From positions 42,050,256 to 42,114,255 of the forward strand of contig CM060108.1 in the NCBI GenBank assembly GCA_030522415.1: a stretch of 64,000 bases of DNA, written 5' to 3'. Positions 37,972 to 53,200 of the stretch are shown one piece after another. The notes below the pieces were generated by a model. It saw only the letters and a list, made by a program, of their open reading frames with translations, did not search any database and was not told the DNA's origin. The DNA comes from Channallabes apus (taxonomy: Eukaryota; Chordata; Actinopteri; Siluriformes; Clariidae). Numbering within the stretch: the stretch's first letter is position 1; the number at the start of each line of letters is the position of its first letter. Position numbers and translations under genes: made by a program.

Positions 37972-40900
37972 TTAGTATATGTCAGGTAGTTGGGAGTAGT
38001 TCCTGCTCCAGTAGCCACCAGAGGAAAGCCAGTCTTGTCCTCCGTTGTGCGGGTTTGCTCCTTGGTGAAACCACCTATGAAAATGGTACACAAAATAATA
38101 ATAGTTAGTTGGCGAGTTTCATGGGAATGTGTGAATATTGCTTTCTCTATTGCGGAATATTCAATCATGCTGAATTTAGCACTCGCAGATAAAGAGATAG
38201 AGAAGAAAAATAAAATAAACAGCGTTTCAGGTCTTTACCAAACCACATGGATGTGCTGCTGAACAGCAGTCACACTGTGAACTTGGCTTCACTTTGGATC
38301 TAGGCGACATCCGTGCAATTTCAACAAATCTGTTTAAATTCTAATAAAGTTCTGAAAAACTGTCAAAACTGTAAACCCTAACAAGATTTCCAAAGTTTGG
38401 TAAAATGTTATAAAGTTCTTAAACTCTAGTAATGTTGCTGTACCAGCTCTAGCATCATTCCCAACAGGCTTGTGCACAATTCAGAATTGAATTGAGAATG
38501 ACCCCTAAATTCCAATTCAATTCTTGAATTTGAATTGAATTGAACTGATGTCAAAAACAGGATCTAGAATTACAATTCGGAACTGAATTAAAGGAAGCAG
38601 AATTGCAATTCAATACAAATTCAAAGAAATTCAAATACATAAGTGAAGTGTTTAACAATGAAGCTTTTCAATATACGTATGTCAGATATGATTTCATTAC
38701 ATATTCTATAAATGATTTTAGTTTGAACTACTTGTATAGATTACGTTAACAGGAAATGTTTCCCCCCAGCAATGAATGTTAAAAGCTCTAGTCACAGAAC
38801 ACATAATTAAGTTTGATTTACTGGAATTGTAATTTTGTGGAAAACAATGGAACGTGACTCCATATCCCAGAATGCTTTGCTTTAACCAATTTAAAATGGT
38901 TGCCAAACAATTTGAGGTGGACATTTGTTTGAAAATAACATTTTGAAAAAAAAAACTAATCAAATATTAAGGGAGTAATTTATTTCAAGAATTTGATCAT
39001 TATCTATATGTTGGAACAAAATGTATGCAGGGTTGAGGAGTGACTTCATTACGTGTAATGAAATGATGCTATTAAATTACAAAATGAATGTAATTGTATG
39101 TGAGATTCAACACATTCTTTCTGTTGTATGACTGTGTGGAATGTCTTTGAATTGCCATGAATTTAATTCCACTTCCTGTCATTCCTACTCCAATTCAAAT
39201 TCAACTTCCTGTGGGGCGGAGTCAATTCAATTCAAATTCCAACTCATGAATTGAATGGAGGCCAATTCTCAAATTCTGAATTGTGCACAAGCCTGATTCC
39301 CAAAAGATCTCAAACTCAAAAGAAATTATCAAAAGTTCCAAATGTCTGGCAAAGATCTTAATGTATAACAAAGTTCCCAAACTCTGGTTACACTGACAAA
39401 GTCTGGAAAAGTTTTCAAACTCTAGCAAAGTTCTCAAACATCTGATAGAATTCAAACCTGAGTAAAAAAAAAAATGAAATTCACCTTTTGTGAAATCCCC
39501 AAACAACTATGACAGAGCAACACAAAACCATGGTCACCAAAGACTACAACACCCAACCGTCACAGACTCTCTCATGTTTACGCTCAGTGTTTACATGATG
39601 AAAGCCTTGTAAATTGCTCTGTCATCCTGCTTTTGATCCCTATTCTGGTTTTGTTTATTTCATTCCACATGTTGTTTATTGCCTCATCTTTGTCTATTTC
39701 CTTTTTACGAGTTTTTTTTTTTTGCACTACATTTTAAATTTGTAATTAGGTTTAGATCTGCGAGTTTCGATAAAAATAAATAGTTCCTGCACCCATCACC
39801 CTACCTGTATATGCGACAGAATAGTTTCACAATCCCTTGGATGCAGCAGGTAACCTTAGGCATTAACCGCACAATGCTGCTTTATCTGAAAGCTGCAGAA
39901 TCAAAGCAGCTAACACAACACTGAGCCACTGCTCCAGCTACACTACCTCCTCAGGTGACTACCTCCATCACTACCAGCATCATTCCACAAAAAAAAAAAA
40001 ACATCAATCTGTTCACCAACAAGCTGCTATAACCTAGGACAAAAGAACAGCTTTACCAGAGAGGAACCATTCTCATAGGGACAAAGTGATTAAAGGATGG
40101 CTAACCTGAAGCAAGGTAATGATTGGAACGATATGGTAAAAACAAGGTTCCATATTGTCAAGGGCTTAATGAGAAATTACTTACTGAACTGTTATGATGT
40201 AATGACCAGACTACCCTTGACTCATTGATTGGATGCCCAGCGATCCAGGTCCATGTAGATCTTTAATAAACTCATCCTGATAAGTGCCTATGGTGCATAT
40301 TCAATGAATGGAAGGTGGCCTTCAGGACCACCACTGGCCACTTTGAATAGAGTGTAATGCCAATGATATTTACTGCCTGCAGTAATTCATTGTGTTAGTA
40401 ATGATGAGTCATAGGTACGTTAGGAAATTTTGTCATTGCTCATATCAACATCTTGATAAACTCTCCTTAAGTGGCTTCTCACAAATTTAATGTCAAGAAT
40501 ATAATGTCTAGGCTCCTGGAACACTAACATTGTACAAAATGAGGACAGTGTAAGTGTAACCAAATCTAATTACCTTCATTCAATAAATCGATTATTGAAA
40601 TGCTGTGTTTTGCAGGCTTGGTCAACTTCTACTGATGCTTAAACATCACAGCATCTACTTCTCTACTTAAAAAGGGGAGCCAAATAGTTGCAGTGGAATT
40701 TCTCAGGTGATCAAGCATTCAAAGAACTCAAAGAAGGATTCTTTTTGAGAAGCTGTCGATTATCAAAAGGAACTCGAACATGAGTAACAGAAAGCTCATT
40801 GAGGTAAATGTCTTCAATGGTTGGAGAGGGTCCTTCACCAATTCAATCTACACAGATCACAAGATCAGGTCAGCTATGAGACCGACCTCCTATCAGACAT

Positions 40901-42367
40901 GCTCGGCCCTGCCTTTTGCTCACTTTGATTTCATCCTTACTTATTTCCCAAGCAACACCAAACCATACTCCCTTTCCTGCAATCACCCTGCTCCCTAGGT
41001 GTCTAAGTGAACCTGATATCGGGCTCTCTTCTCAAGGGAATGGACAAAGAGGAGAGTGCAAACTGTGAGAATGGGGATTTGCTGCTTTCAGAAGGACTGG
41101 GCACAATTCATCCCATGGGCAGAGTACGCCCAGAGAGTACGAAAATTCCCTCGGCCTTACGACAACCAAGCTCACACCATTCAAGGACATCCTGAGGTAT
41201 CAGGCAACACTATTCTCATATCATGCCAACCTCACAGACTCACCCATGGTGAATAGCTAGATAGTGTGAACAGGTATTAAAACTAGCTCAGCAAAACCTG
41301 GAGTATGCCTCCCAAGTCACCAAGACATTTTCAAACAGGCATCACCAACAGACCTTCACCTACAAACCAGGTAATCAGGTATAACCTGCCATCATAGACC
41401 TTTGGGTCACTGAAAACAGCAGAAAGCTGTCCTCTTAAAAGTTCTCCAGTGCATAAACAATGTCATGTACAACACAGAATCACTATACAGTACCACAGCC
41501 CATTGCTTATACTGTACAGTATGTCTCTCTTAAAGAAGTCACTCCATGTCCCCTCACATAGGGCTCTCCTTGTTCCACCAACCCTACCAACACTGCTGAA
41601 CATCAAAGGTGAGCCAGCTTATGCCATCTAGAACATTCTAGTCACATGGCGCAGAGTTTAAGCTGCAGGAACATAGCTATGGACCTATGAAAAGCTGATG
41701 AGTCCCAGCTTGCTCACATGTCCTTTTTTTCCCAGGAATTCCATGCATTCCATCTTGATTCAGCAAGGTTGACAACCAAGGGGGAGGCCTGGAAGACATC
41801 CAACTCCAACTCTAGTGGTAGCACTTTGGAAGAGGGTTCTGTCATGCTAATGCCAGAACTGGCATTAAATTACAACTCCCACATGCAGAATACAAACATC
41901 GCTGCCAAGGACTCCAACACTCAACCGTAACAGATCCTCTGACATTCATGGTCAATGCTTAAATTCCTGCAAATACCAAAGCCTTGTATTTTGCTTTGTT
42001 GTGATCCGCTCTGGTTTTCTGGTTTTGGTACTTGCCCTGCCTTGTACATGCTGTATGTTGATTGCTTGACTTTTGTAGTTTTTCTGTTTACATGTTGGAT
42101 TTGTTTTAATAAAGCTCGGTTGTACCTCAACCCATGTCAATGCCTGCGCATGTGACAGTCTCACTCTCAAATGGACATGACTGCGATTGTACACTTGTTT
42201 GAGTTTGAGAACTTAGCTATATTACAGTAGGTTTAAATCCTGGACATTGAGAGCACACCAAACACCAAACACACTGCAGAGGAGCTCAAACCTGGGGCCG
42301 AGGGGCAGGCTTCTTATTTGAAGCAAAAAGAAAAAAAAGATCATTAAGAAAAGATCATTAAGAAAAA

Positions 42368-42398
<31 letters not shown>

Positions 42399-42404
42399 TA
42401 TACA

Positions 42405-42500
<96 letters not shown>

Positions 42501-44213
42501 AAATATGAATTAATGTATGTCTGGATTAATAAGATCACAATACATTATGGAAAATTTATGTAGCTTATGAACACTGTTAGCATTAAAAATGACGAAATCT
42601 CATACAATCGCATCACAATATAATTGACCTATTCAATTATCAAAGCGGTTAGATAAAATATGTACTGTGTGATATTTATAAATGTATGTCAGTACAGTTA
42701 TTTATTCAGTAGGTGCCATGCTGTACGTAGACCATATGGAAAACTGCACCAGTACTGGTGTTTACATTTGGATGATGTCAAATTGTATTAATTGATATGA
42801 CGCCTTATGACTTTTACAGTCTGTAGTGAACGTCTTATAGATCAGCTTACAGCAACGTTCAGGGTAAACAATGAATCATGGATGTGATATAACAGAAGCA
42901 CAGCTCAGGGTCTATAACACAGTCTGACAAAACACTCACCTTGTCTTCCACTCGTCATTGGATTTGGAGCGGTTTTTCCGTGCCACTCTCTGTTTTTCCT
43001 CCACTCTCTTCTTCTCAGCGCTGGCCAAATCTAAAAACAAGAAATAATTTGCACTGTGCAGATTCACAGCTAGAGTGACTAGTTCCTGAGATATCGCCGT
43101 AATTATAGTGGAGTAGAGGAAGGCTTTTGTTTTGCACGTCAACACACAAGCCAGTATCCCCAAATACACAATTTAAATTAAATATTGTTGTAGTTACTAT
43201 GACGGTAAACTCATTTTATAGCTTATTAACAAAGCATATGAACAAACTCTGTGCATTTGTACAGTAGATGTTTGTTTCGATAACAGATAAACAATATTTC
43301 AGCTCTTAAAGCAGATGCCACTGGGATTAAATCAAATAGTAAAAATCATGTTCTTTTCCATCACGGTGACATGCAGGATAACGATTGCATACATCTTGTA
43401 GTGTACCAGTACTCAACAAAAATCACATGTTGTGTGGAAAAAATAATAAGAATGCTAATAAAATGCTCCCTGGCTACTTGCTTAGCTACATCTCTTTAAC
43501 ATTAGACTCCCCCTATGCATCACTAGTCACGGTAATGGCGGTAATCTAACCCGGGCCCTGGTGGTGGAAAGCGACAGTGCTAACCAGGTCTGTGTGCATG
43601 GAGTTTGCATGTTCTCTCCGTGCTTGGTGAGTTTCCTCTGGGTACTCCAGTTTCCTCCCACAGTCCAAAGACATGTAATTTAGGCTCAATGGGTGTTCCC
43701 AAATTGCCCATAATTTGTAAATGACAATCAGGTGTTGAGCTGGAAACCTGACCCCTTAAGAAACTATGGATATCTCTCCATGGACAGACAAATGGACGCT
43801 TTTTGATTTGAGAAAATGCATTGTGGTCCTGGTTTTAACATATAAAGGAGATTTTTTGTTGCTGTCGGAATATAAATGTATAAACTGGTGTAAAGGTTTC
43901 TTTCTGTACCAATGTCTCCGTTCTCCAGAGCACGGATGTCAGGCCGGAGGCGGCAGTCTGTAATAGGGAGATTCTCCTTCATGTCTTCCTCCAGCTCATT
44001 CAGTTGCATAGCAAATGTAGAGAAGGCATAGTACTGAACAAAAGAAACGATAGTCGAGATAAGCCAACAAGGTTTGTAAAATTGATTCCGTTGTAATTCG
44101 GTAGTTTTATGAAGTAATGACATAATGACATTAATGACATAATTCAGAATTACATTTTTGTGTATACACTGTCTCCAAAAACTATACTTTTAATAGCTTA
44201 TAATCTTCAACAA

Positions 44214-44296
<83 letters not shown>

Positions 44297-47200
44297 TTTT
44301 TTGCTGAAATTATCAGCACAAAAAAATACTAGTGAAATAATTTCAATCATTAAATAATTGTTCTTATCTTAAAAGTGTTTTAAATGCAATATGCATATAA
44401 ACGGTCCATACATTTTAAATAACATGGTGTTTTTTTTTAAGAATTAAGTAAAAAAGGAAGAAAAACTATGAATAACATAAAATGTTTAATTAGAATTATT
44501 ACATTGCAGTTACAAATGCAGTTCATTAAAGTAAAACCTGGTCAAGGATTGGCAGTTTTATTCCATTACCTGACCATAAGAGATAAAAGAAGCATTTCTA
44601 CGATACATTTTCCATCTCTAATTCGTACCTGAGCTGAGTTTCCAGGTCTGGGTGATATCCTCCAGATGAGTTCGCTGCCAGGGATGACCTGCACAGTCTC
44701 AGCCTCAGGAGGGGGCATCTCCTCAGCCTCCTCATCCACACTGCTCTAATGGGGCAAACACAACACGGCAGATAGCACAGTATGGTTGTCTTTATTCTAA
44801 ATATTATCAGCATTTACTGAATACACTACAAAGTCATTCTAATCCCATTATACACTATTATTAATCATAATAAGAAGACATTTTATTTGAATTTCTCAGT
44901 TGATAATACAATCTAAAAGTTTTACAAGGATCACCACATTCCACTAACCCTCACCTGCTTGCTGCTTTTTTTCTCCTCTGCAGATTTCTTATCTGCCTTT
45001 TTGTGAAGGTCAAACGTAGCTGGATCCACAGTGTACAGACATTCGGTCCACTTGCCGTAAATGGCGCAGATTTTCTTTTTGCTGCAGAGAACGAGCATGT
45101 TAATGTCATACCTAGCAACCTTTTACAGCAGGAGGCCCTTATTAAGCCTATTCAGGGCAAATGCCAGATTGTTTTAAGACATACTTTGAATAGAACATGC
45201 TGACAAGGCTTAGTGAAAGGTTAGTGGAAGCTGCTGGGGGGCATTTACTATGATTGAACTTTCATACTACAGTATATAATGAACAGCATTAACGGGTTCC
45301 ACGGATGCAGCCATTCCACAAACGCAACAGAATTCTGGATTGAAACTTGTCAAGGAAATAATTGTTTGACTCAGAGATATAAAGCACAAACAACTTAGCA
45401 CTGTTTAATTCTTATTTTTGCAGTAGTTCTCACATCAAAGGTAAATCACATGTACTTTTAATATGATTTTTGGTTATAATTTCTGTGGTTACAGCTGATT
45501 CAGAGGAACCGGTATAGGGGATACCCCACATAACCAACTTGCTTTGTGTACAGCACTTTATTTAACTGTAGACAGATGACAAATATTGCATCTTGTTCCT
45601 TAAATTAATTATTAATTTCAGGTGTTTCAATCCGGCCCCTTATCGCCACTGAAAGGAAATATTAATGCTTCAGCAACTTTTTGGCAATAGTTTGGGGAAG
45701 ACGCTTTTCTGTTCCAACATAACAGTGCCCCAGTGCACAAAGCAAGGACTATGAAGACATGGTTTGTTTGGTGTGGAAGAACTTGACTGGCCCTAACACA
45801 GAGCCTTGACCTCAACTCTATCAAACAACCTTTGGGATGAAGTGGAACAGAGATTGCGAGCCAGGCCTTCACATTCGAAATCAGTGCCTGACCTCATAAA
45901 TGCTCACAAACACTCCAAAATCTTGTGGACAGCCTTCCAAATAGAGTGGATGTCACGGAGCGAATCATGACAGTGGAAGCTATTATAGCCACAAAAGGGG
46001 CCACTGGCTCCATATTGAAGTATATGTATTTGGATACAGTGTCATTGTTTGGTCAAATACATTTGTGCATATACTGGACATACTTTATACTTTAGGACAT
46101 ATTGAATAATAAAATAATCAACTCCAACATGAAGTGGAGTTACTATTTCATACTGCTGCACAAAAAATCTGAAGCACTAAAATGATCAGAAAACACAGCT
46201 AAAAACACAAATACCTTTTGTCAAGTATGTAACCCTCCACTTTGTGTAGCTCTTTGCCGAAGAGGCCACAGGACTTGAATGTCAAACTGCATCTTTCGCC
46301 AGTTCTGTTGAACATCAAACAATACACTTAGTGCTTTTAGCTACAAATGACCGTTTTATTATAAAAAAAAATAAATAAAGTGAAAAAAGCATCCCCAGGA
46401 GGTTTGATAATGATTATACTAATATAACAAGGATTCACAATTTCTTTAAAAAAATAAATAAATAAAGGTGTCTGCTTTTTCTAATAACACTGACAAGAAT
46501 GTAATTATTGTGAGTCATTTCTGAAACGAGTTTCTGTAACCTTACTTGCCCTTACTTATGGTTAATAACCTCCACGTTTCCGTATTGTTCAATCCACAGC
46601 TGACCCACAATGATGTTATGGACGCAGCATGTAGGATTGGTCCAAGTGTAGGCTTCCTTATGTCTGGGCAAAGAAGAACATTTATTATTATTTATTTTTT
46701 TAATTATTATTCATGTGTATATTGAATACACCAATAATAAGCAAAGCAATCAGGCAGGAATCCATGGAAGCCATTGGGAACCAATAAAGCTGTAATGTAC
46801 TGTAACAACTTCAAACGTTCTAACATTTTTAAAGGTATAATCATTGCAATTCATGTTTGCATTTATCTAATTATCCATTTGGTAGATGCTTTATACAGTA
46901 TCAAGGCTTGTCAATTCCAGTCCTGGAAGGCCAGTGTCCAACACAATTTCATGATTCTTCTGCTCCAGCACAGCTGATTCAACTAACCTCTTCAATACCA
47001 GGTCCAGTATGTGTGTAGTACATTACAAACGTTGCTTGACACAGGTCTTCCAGGACTGGATTTGAACATCCCTGCTTTATATCTACTGCAAGCAGAAACC
47101 AATTATCCAGTGACACTTCCAGTCATCCAAAATAACCCAGCCATAGTGGAGATAAAAATCAGTTCAACTCACTTGGGCAGCTCCAGTGTAATGATTCCAC

Positions 47201-50200
47201 GCGGCTCAGCCTCCACACTCTTTCCCCAGAACTTGAGTTTAGGGTAGATAGAACCGTGGAAAAGGAAGTCATCATTGAGTCCTTCAGCGTGGAATGCACT
47301 AACAGGTGGGTGATGGCTCACCTGCTCAGACATCCATCTAAAGCCCAGATCCTCTCTGGTAAAACAGAGAAATGAACCTATTCAGTAATCAAGACTCAAT
47401 GGGCATAAGGACATTTAGCACATATCATAGCCATCAATAATAAAGATATAAAGATATCAAAATCATATTAAAAATAATAAAGATTTGCCAGCAATAATGT
47501 GAAATTTAGATTTAGATACTATGGATGCATAGTATGGTGTGGCCACAGGATTGGCTCCCATCTGTAAACTTGTGCAAAACTTGTTCCCTTGGCCCTGGAA
47601 CCAAGACTTTTATTTATTTATTTTTTTTTTTTTAAAGTTTGCAATCCAGGGGCAGGCACACTAATTCAAAGATTTCCCTTGTAAAATCTCCCTAGTTTTT
47701 TTTTATCTCCTTTGATGGCCACTGGCATCATGATACTGCCAAGTTTCAATGACTGGCTCCATTCTGTTCTCACCAAAGATGACACCAACTGGGACACACA
47801 CTGCAGCACTAAGTCTCACAGGGTACAGGGAATGCTAGACTTTCACTCCAGGGAACACATTAGGTGGATATTATAAAGCTTGCCAATCAGATTCAGCCAG
47901 GCCACCATGAGAGGTATCAGTATCTTTTTTTCTACACACCGACTGACCATGGGTACTGTAGTATCAGTGTCTGTGTCTGTTGAAGATGCTCAGACTAGTA
48001 ACATTAGATGGAGCATTGAGCTCCCTGAACTTGCTAAAAGTGTGGGCATTCCAGAAATAGGTTATCAGCCTGCACTTGGACCACCAAACGCTAGTAACCT
48101 GAACATCTCCTTGTATTAAAACAATCTTTAATTGCCAGTTTTCTGACATGAGTACTTGCTGGTCCTCTCAGATAATGCTCTGATGGTCAGCTAAAGTACA
48201 TACTTCATTCCAAGTGGAGTGGCTCTTTCCACTTTTACAGAAACTTCCTGGGTAGGTCTTTAGATTTTCCCATGACTGGTGTCAGTGAGAGTGCAAAATT
48301 AGCTGGGACTGTGCAATGGTTCAGGATATGAACCATACCGTAGAGTGAAGCCTACACTAGATGGCAGCCAAAATCTTGAAGAGGTTGGACAAGACTAAGG
48401 TGCACATTTTCAACACATTGACTTTCCAGTTGTAGTTCTTCATGGCAGACATGGATACACTTCTAGTACTGGCTTCCCTTTTCCATGAATATCCTCACCA
48501 CTCATTATACAGTACTTTACTTCTGGTATCAAGATTCTAATATGCTATAAAGTCCCCCTCTGCAGTTTGCTTCCATGTTGATTTGGCACCCTCAGTCATG
48601 TCACCTGTGTTGTCTGGTTTCTTGGAGTGAACTGCCATCTGCCAGTGAACGGTAAGAACAGGCAGCCCTCTAGTAATCTAATGAGCACTTTTGAATAAGT
48701 AACATTTGTTCTCAGAACGAGGTTCACCTTGTTAGATTCTCCCAGGAGTCCTCAACATTGGCAACTCCCTACCTGCCCAAATGGTGTATGATGTAGAGAT
48801 TGCAGTGCATTACAGCACCATGGATAGGATCCCGGTAAAGTCTCTCTATCCTATCACAGCCATTTAGAAGAAGAAGAGAACTTTTAATTACCTGTACGTA
48901 TGTCTCCTCTGCATTAAGCTGACTTGAAGTTAAAGCTCTAAAGAATACCTTCTTGCTTCTGATCTCTTCTGATGAGATCTCCAAGAGATTTGGGGGGGCT
49001 TTGGTTTTAAGCTTGCCTTTTATCCTCATTCATTCATTTTCAATACCGCTTAATCCTGTGTTCAGGGTCGCGGCTTGCCTTTTATCATTGTGACCAATTA
49101 CAGGTTTTTACCAAAAATATATTACCATCATGAACCTTGTAGCATTCAGTGTGGTTGAGCCTTCAGAATGTTCCATGCTCAATCTTGCTCTACCTCATGG
49201 TGGAATCATGCAATTCTCAGACCAGCAGTTTATTCACCATACTTGCAACCCTTGTACGAGGACGCTGAGACGCTGCTTTTTTCCGAGCTCCGCCATACTG
49301 ACCAACTTTTAAACTTTTTCGTCCCCTTCCGAAGAGTGTACATAAAACGGATAAGTATCTTATAATATATTTACTCGAAACGCGTGTTATATCGTTAAGT
49401 TTTAATTGTTTTGCAGCACACCGCTTTTAGCCGGCATTAGCATCGCTAGCCCGTTAGCCCGGCTATCACGTTTGTTTGTAAAGTTTGTTTTCGCTTCTTC
49501 ACACCGATTATTTTCCGTGTTTAGACACCATGTCGGTTGTGATTCTGCCTCTGAGTGCAGGTGAGGAGACATTGGAGCTGCACTCGGTGGATTTGGAGCT
49601 GGAGGCCGTGGAGAAGCTGATCCGTGAGCTACAAGTGAAGCTGGCCCGGCTACAGCAGTGGAAAGCCACGCTGGAATCGTCACGGACCGACGCTCACCTG
49701 TCCCAGGTAAATTCTCGGCGTGACACAATCTCTCCTACAACCTCAACCCCGCGTGTTTCTCTGCCCAGGTCCAACACAGCAAGGACGCAGCCCGCCCAGT
49801 TTTCCTTCACCCTGGCGCCGGGATACCACGGACCCTGGATACAGCAGCAGCGGAAGAAGCACGCCAAGCCCCGGGCGAGGACCTCTCCCCCTCCGCCACC
49901 ACCCGTCTTCGACATCTCGACCCGAAACCGCTTCGCTCCTCTCTGCGAGACGGCACACGACGTCCTGGTCATCGGAGACTCCATCGTTCGTCACGTGCGT
50001 GCTACCACGGCTAAAGGTAAGCTGCACACACGCAGTTTACCTGGTGCACGTGTTCTTGATGTTGCTGCACAGGTGCCTGCTGCCCTGAGGAAGAACATTG
50101 GAGCTGTGGTCCTTCATGTCGGCACGAACGACACCAGGCTGAGGCAGACGGAGATCCTAAAGAAGGACTTCAGGAGCCTGGTCGAGAAGGTCCACAGCAC

Positions 50201-53200
50201 ATCACCCACGACAAGGATCATCGTATCTGGACCGCTTCCCACATTTCAGCGAGGAATCGAGAAGTTCAGTAGATTATTTGCCTTTAATGAATGGTTACAA
50301 TCTTGGTGTCAACAACAGAAATTACGCTTTGTTGATAACTGGAATGTTTTCTGGGAGCGTCCTAGGCTCTATCACACCGATGGCCTACACCCTAGCAGAG
50401 CTGGAGCAGCGGTCCTCTCTGACAACATCTCCAGAACACTACGAACCATCTGACTGGCGGTAAGTCATACTGTAGATTCCAAACATATTAGCCACATCAC
50501 AACTCACCGTAGTGATAGACGCACACACATAGCTTGTCCTATAGAAACTGTGTCTGTTCCCCGAATACTGAGAAAAAAGAATAAATTTGTTAAATTTGCC
50601 CGAAACAATCTGATAACCATAAAACCAGAAAAAGGCAAAATAAGTAGTCAAAATCCACCTCTAAAGTTTGGACTACTCAACATTAGATCCCTTGCGCCTA
50701 AAGCACTTATTGTTAATGAAATTATCTCAGATTATTGCCTTGACGCACTCTGTCTCACCGAAACCTGGCTTAAACCAAATGAATATTTTGGTCTGAATGA
50801 GTCTACTCCGTCAGGATATTTCTATAAGCACGAGCCCCGTCTAATTGGTCGCGGTGGTGGTGTCGCCACTATCTACAATGATGTACTCACTGTTACCCAG
50901 AAAATAAGGCCCAAGTTTAATTCATTTGAAGTGCTTATCATTAATGTTGCACTAAATGAAATACGTAATAAACCCTTGCTATATTTTACCCTGGCCACCG
51001 TGCACAGACCCCCGGGGCCTTATGGCGATTTTCTTAAAGAATTTGGACATCTGCTATCAGACCTATTGGTTAACTCTGACAAAGTGTTGATAGTAGGAGA
51101 CTTTAACATTCATGTAGATGATGCTAACGATGCTTTAGCACTCACATTTATGGATTTACTAAATTCCTTTGGGGTTAAGCAAAATATAACTGGAGCAACT
51201 CACCGCTTTAATCATACGCTAGATTTAATTATATCCCATGGTATAGATGTCTCTAATATAGAGATCATACCTCAAAGTGATGATATCACAGATCATCACC
51301 TCCTGACATATACTCTACCCGTAGATCAGATTAGCTGTGTCTCCCCACGTTATCAATCTGTTAGAAATATGAATCCCACTACTAAAGACAGATTCACAAG
51401 TAATCTTTACAAGTGCTTTACAGGTATAGGACAGGAAGAGCTGTATAAACTCATCACCTCGGCTAAATCAACAACGTGCCTGTTAGACCCAATCCCAACC
51501 AGATTTTTAAAAGAAGTGATGCTTACGGTTGGAGAGCCACTTCTAAACATTATTAATTCTTCATTACATCTAGGTCACGTCCCTAAACCTTTCAAGTTAG
51601 CAAGTTATTAAGCCGCTTCTTAAAAAATCTAATTTGGACGTGAATGAAATAACAAATTACAGACCGATTTCAAACCTCCCGTTCATATCAAAAATACTAG
51701 AAAAAGTAGTATCAGCTCAAATTTGCGCATTCTTGCAGAATAACAACATCCTTGAAGAATTTCAGTCAGGTTTCAGGCCCCATCATAGCACAGAAACTTC
51801 ACTAGTTAAGATTACAAACGACTTGTTTTTAGCTTCAGACCAAGGCTGCATCTCATTGCTAGTCCTGCTCGATCTTAGTGCTGCATTCGACACTATAGAT
51901 CATAATATTCTCATAGATCGCTTACAAAATTATATAGGTATTCAGGGACAGGCATTAAAATGGTTTAGATCTTACCTGTCTGATCGCTACCATTTTGTAG
52001 ATATAAATGGAGAACCGTCTGGTGTAATGCCAGTGAAATATGGGGTCCCACAAGGGTCAGTTTTAGGACCTCTGTTGTTCTCAATATACATGCTTCCCTT
52101 GGGTAACATCATTAGAAGACATGGGATTAGTTTTCATTGTTATGCTGATGATACCCAATTATATATCTCAACTAAACCAGACGAAATACCTAAGTTGTCT
52201 AGATTAACTGAGTGTGTCCAGGACATAAAAGATTGGATGACCAATAACTTTATTTTATTAAATTCAGATAAGACAGAGATATTACTTATTGGCCCAAAAA
52301 CCAGCACACAACAGCTTTCACAATTCAGCTTGCGCTTAGAAGGATGTACTGTTACTACCAGCTCAGCAGTAAAAGACCTGGGCGTAATATTAGACAGTAA
52401 CATGTCTTTTGAAAATCACATTTCAAATATCACAAAAACAGCCTTTTTCCATCTTCGAAATATTGCTAAACTTAGGAACGTCTTATCCGTATCTGATGCA
52501 GAAAAACTAGTTCATGCATTCATGACCTCCAGACTGGACTATTGTAATGCATTACTAGGTGGTTGTCCTGCATCCTCAATAAACAAGCTTCAGTTAATCC
52601 AAAATGCAGCTGCCAGGGTTCTCACTAGATCCAGAAAATATGATCATATAACCCCAATATTATCATCCCTGCACTGGCTACCTGTTCAGTTTAGAATAAA
52701 TTACAAAATAGTATTACTTACATACAAGGCCTTAAATGGTTTAGCTCCCACATACCTAACCAGTCTTCTGATGCGCTACAATCCACCACGCGCCTTAAGA
52801 TCACAAAGCTCCGGACTTCTGGTAGTTCCCAGAATTTCAATATCTACAAAAGGGGGTAGGGCTTTTTCATATTTAGCTCCAAAGCTTTGGAATAGCCTTC
52901 CAGACAGTGTTCGGGGAGCAGACATGGTTTCTCAGTTCAAAAGTAGACTCAAGACGCATCTTTTTAATCTGGCATACACATAACTCATCCCATAATCTCA
53001 TACTCCAGTACACCTATACCGAATGGCAACTACGCTAATTCTCCCCATCTGTTCTGTATTTCTCTACCCATCCCGAGGCATCGGGAGATTTTGCCAGCTT
53101 CAGTAGACAAAGGCCGACCCTGCGAGGTTCCTGAGGCGTCCAGAGAAGGACCAGCTCCAGCTGGATTCAGCTTTATGATGGTTGGAGCTACACATGCTGC

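Noticed and set aside
49402..50027. Minus-strand and frame-2 frames over the LINE ORF1
   Set aside because: GC-rich ORF1 leaves open shadows in other frames; only the plus frame has SGNH motifs.
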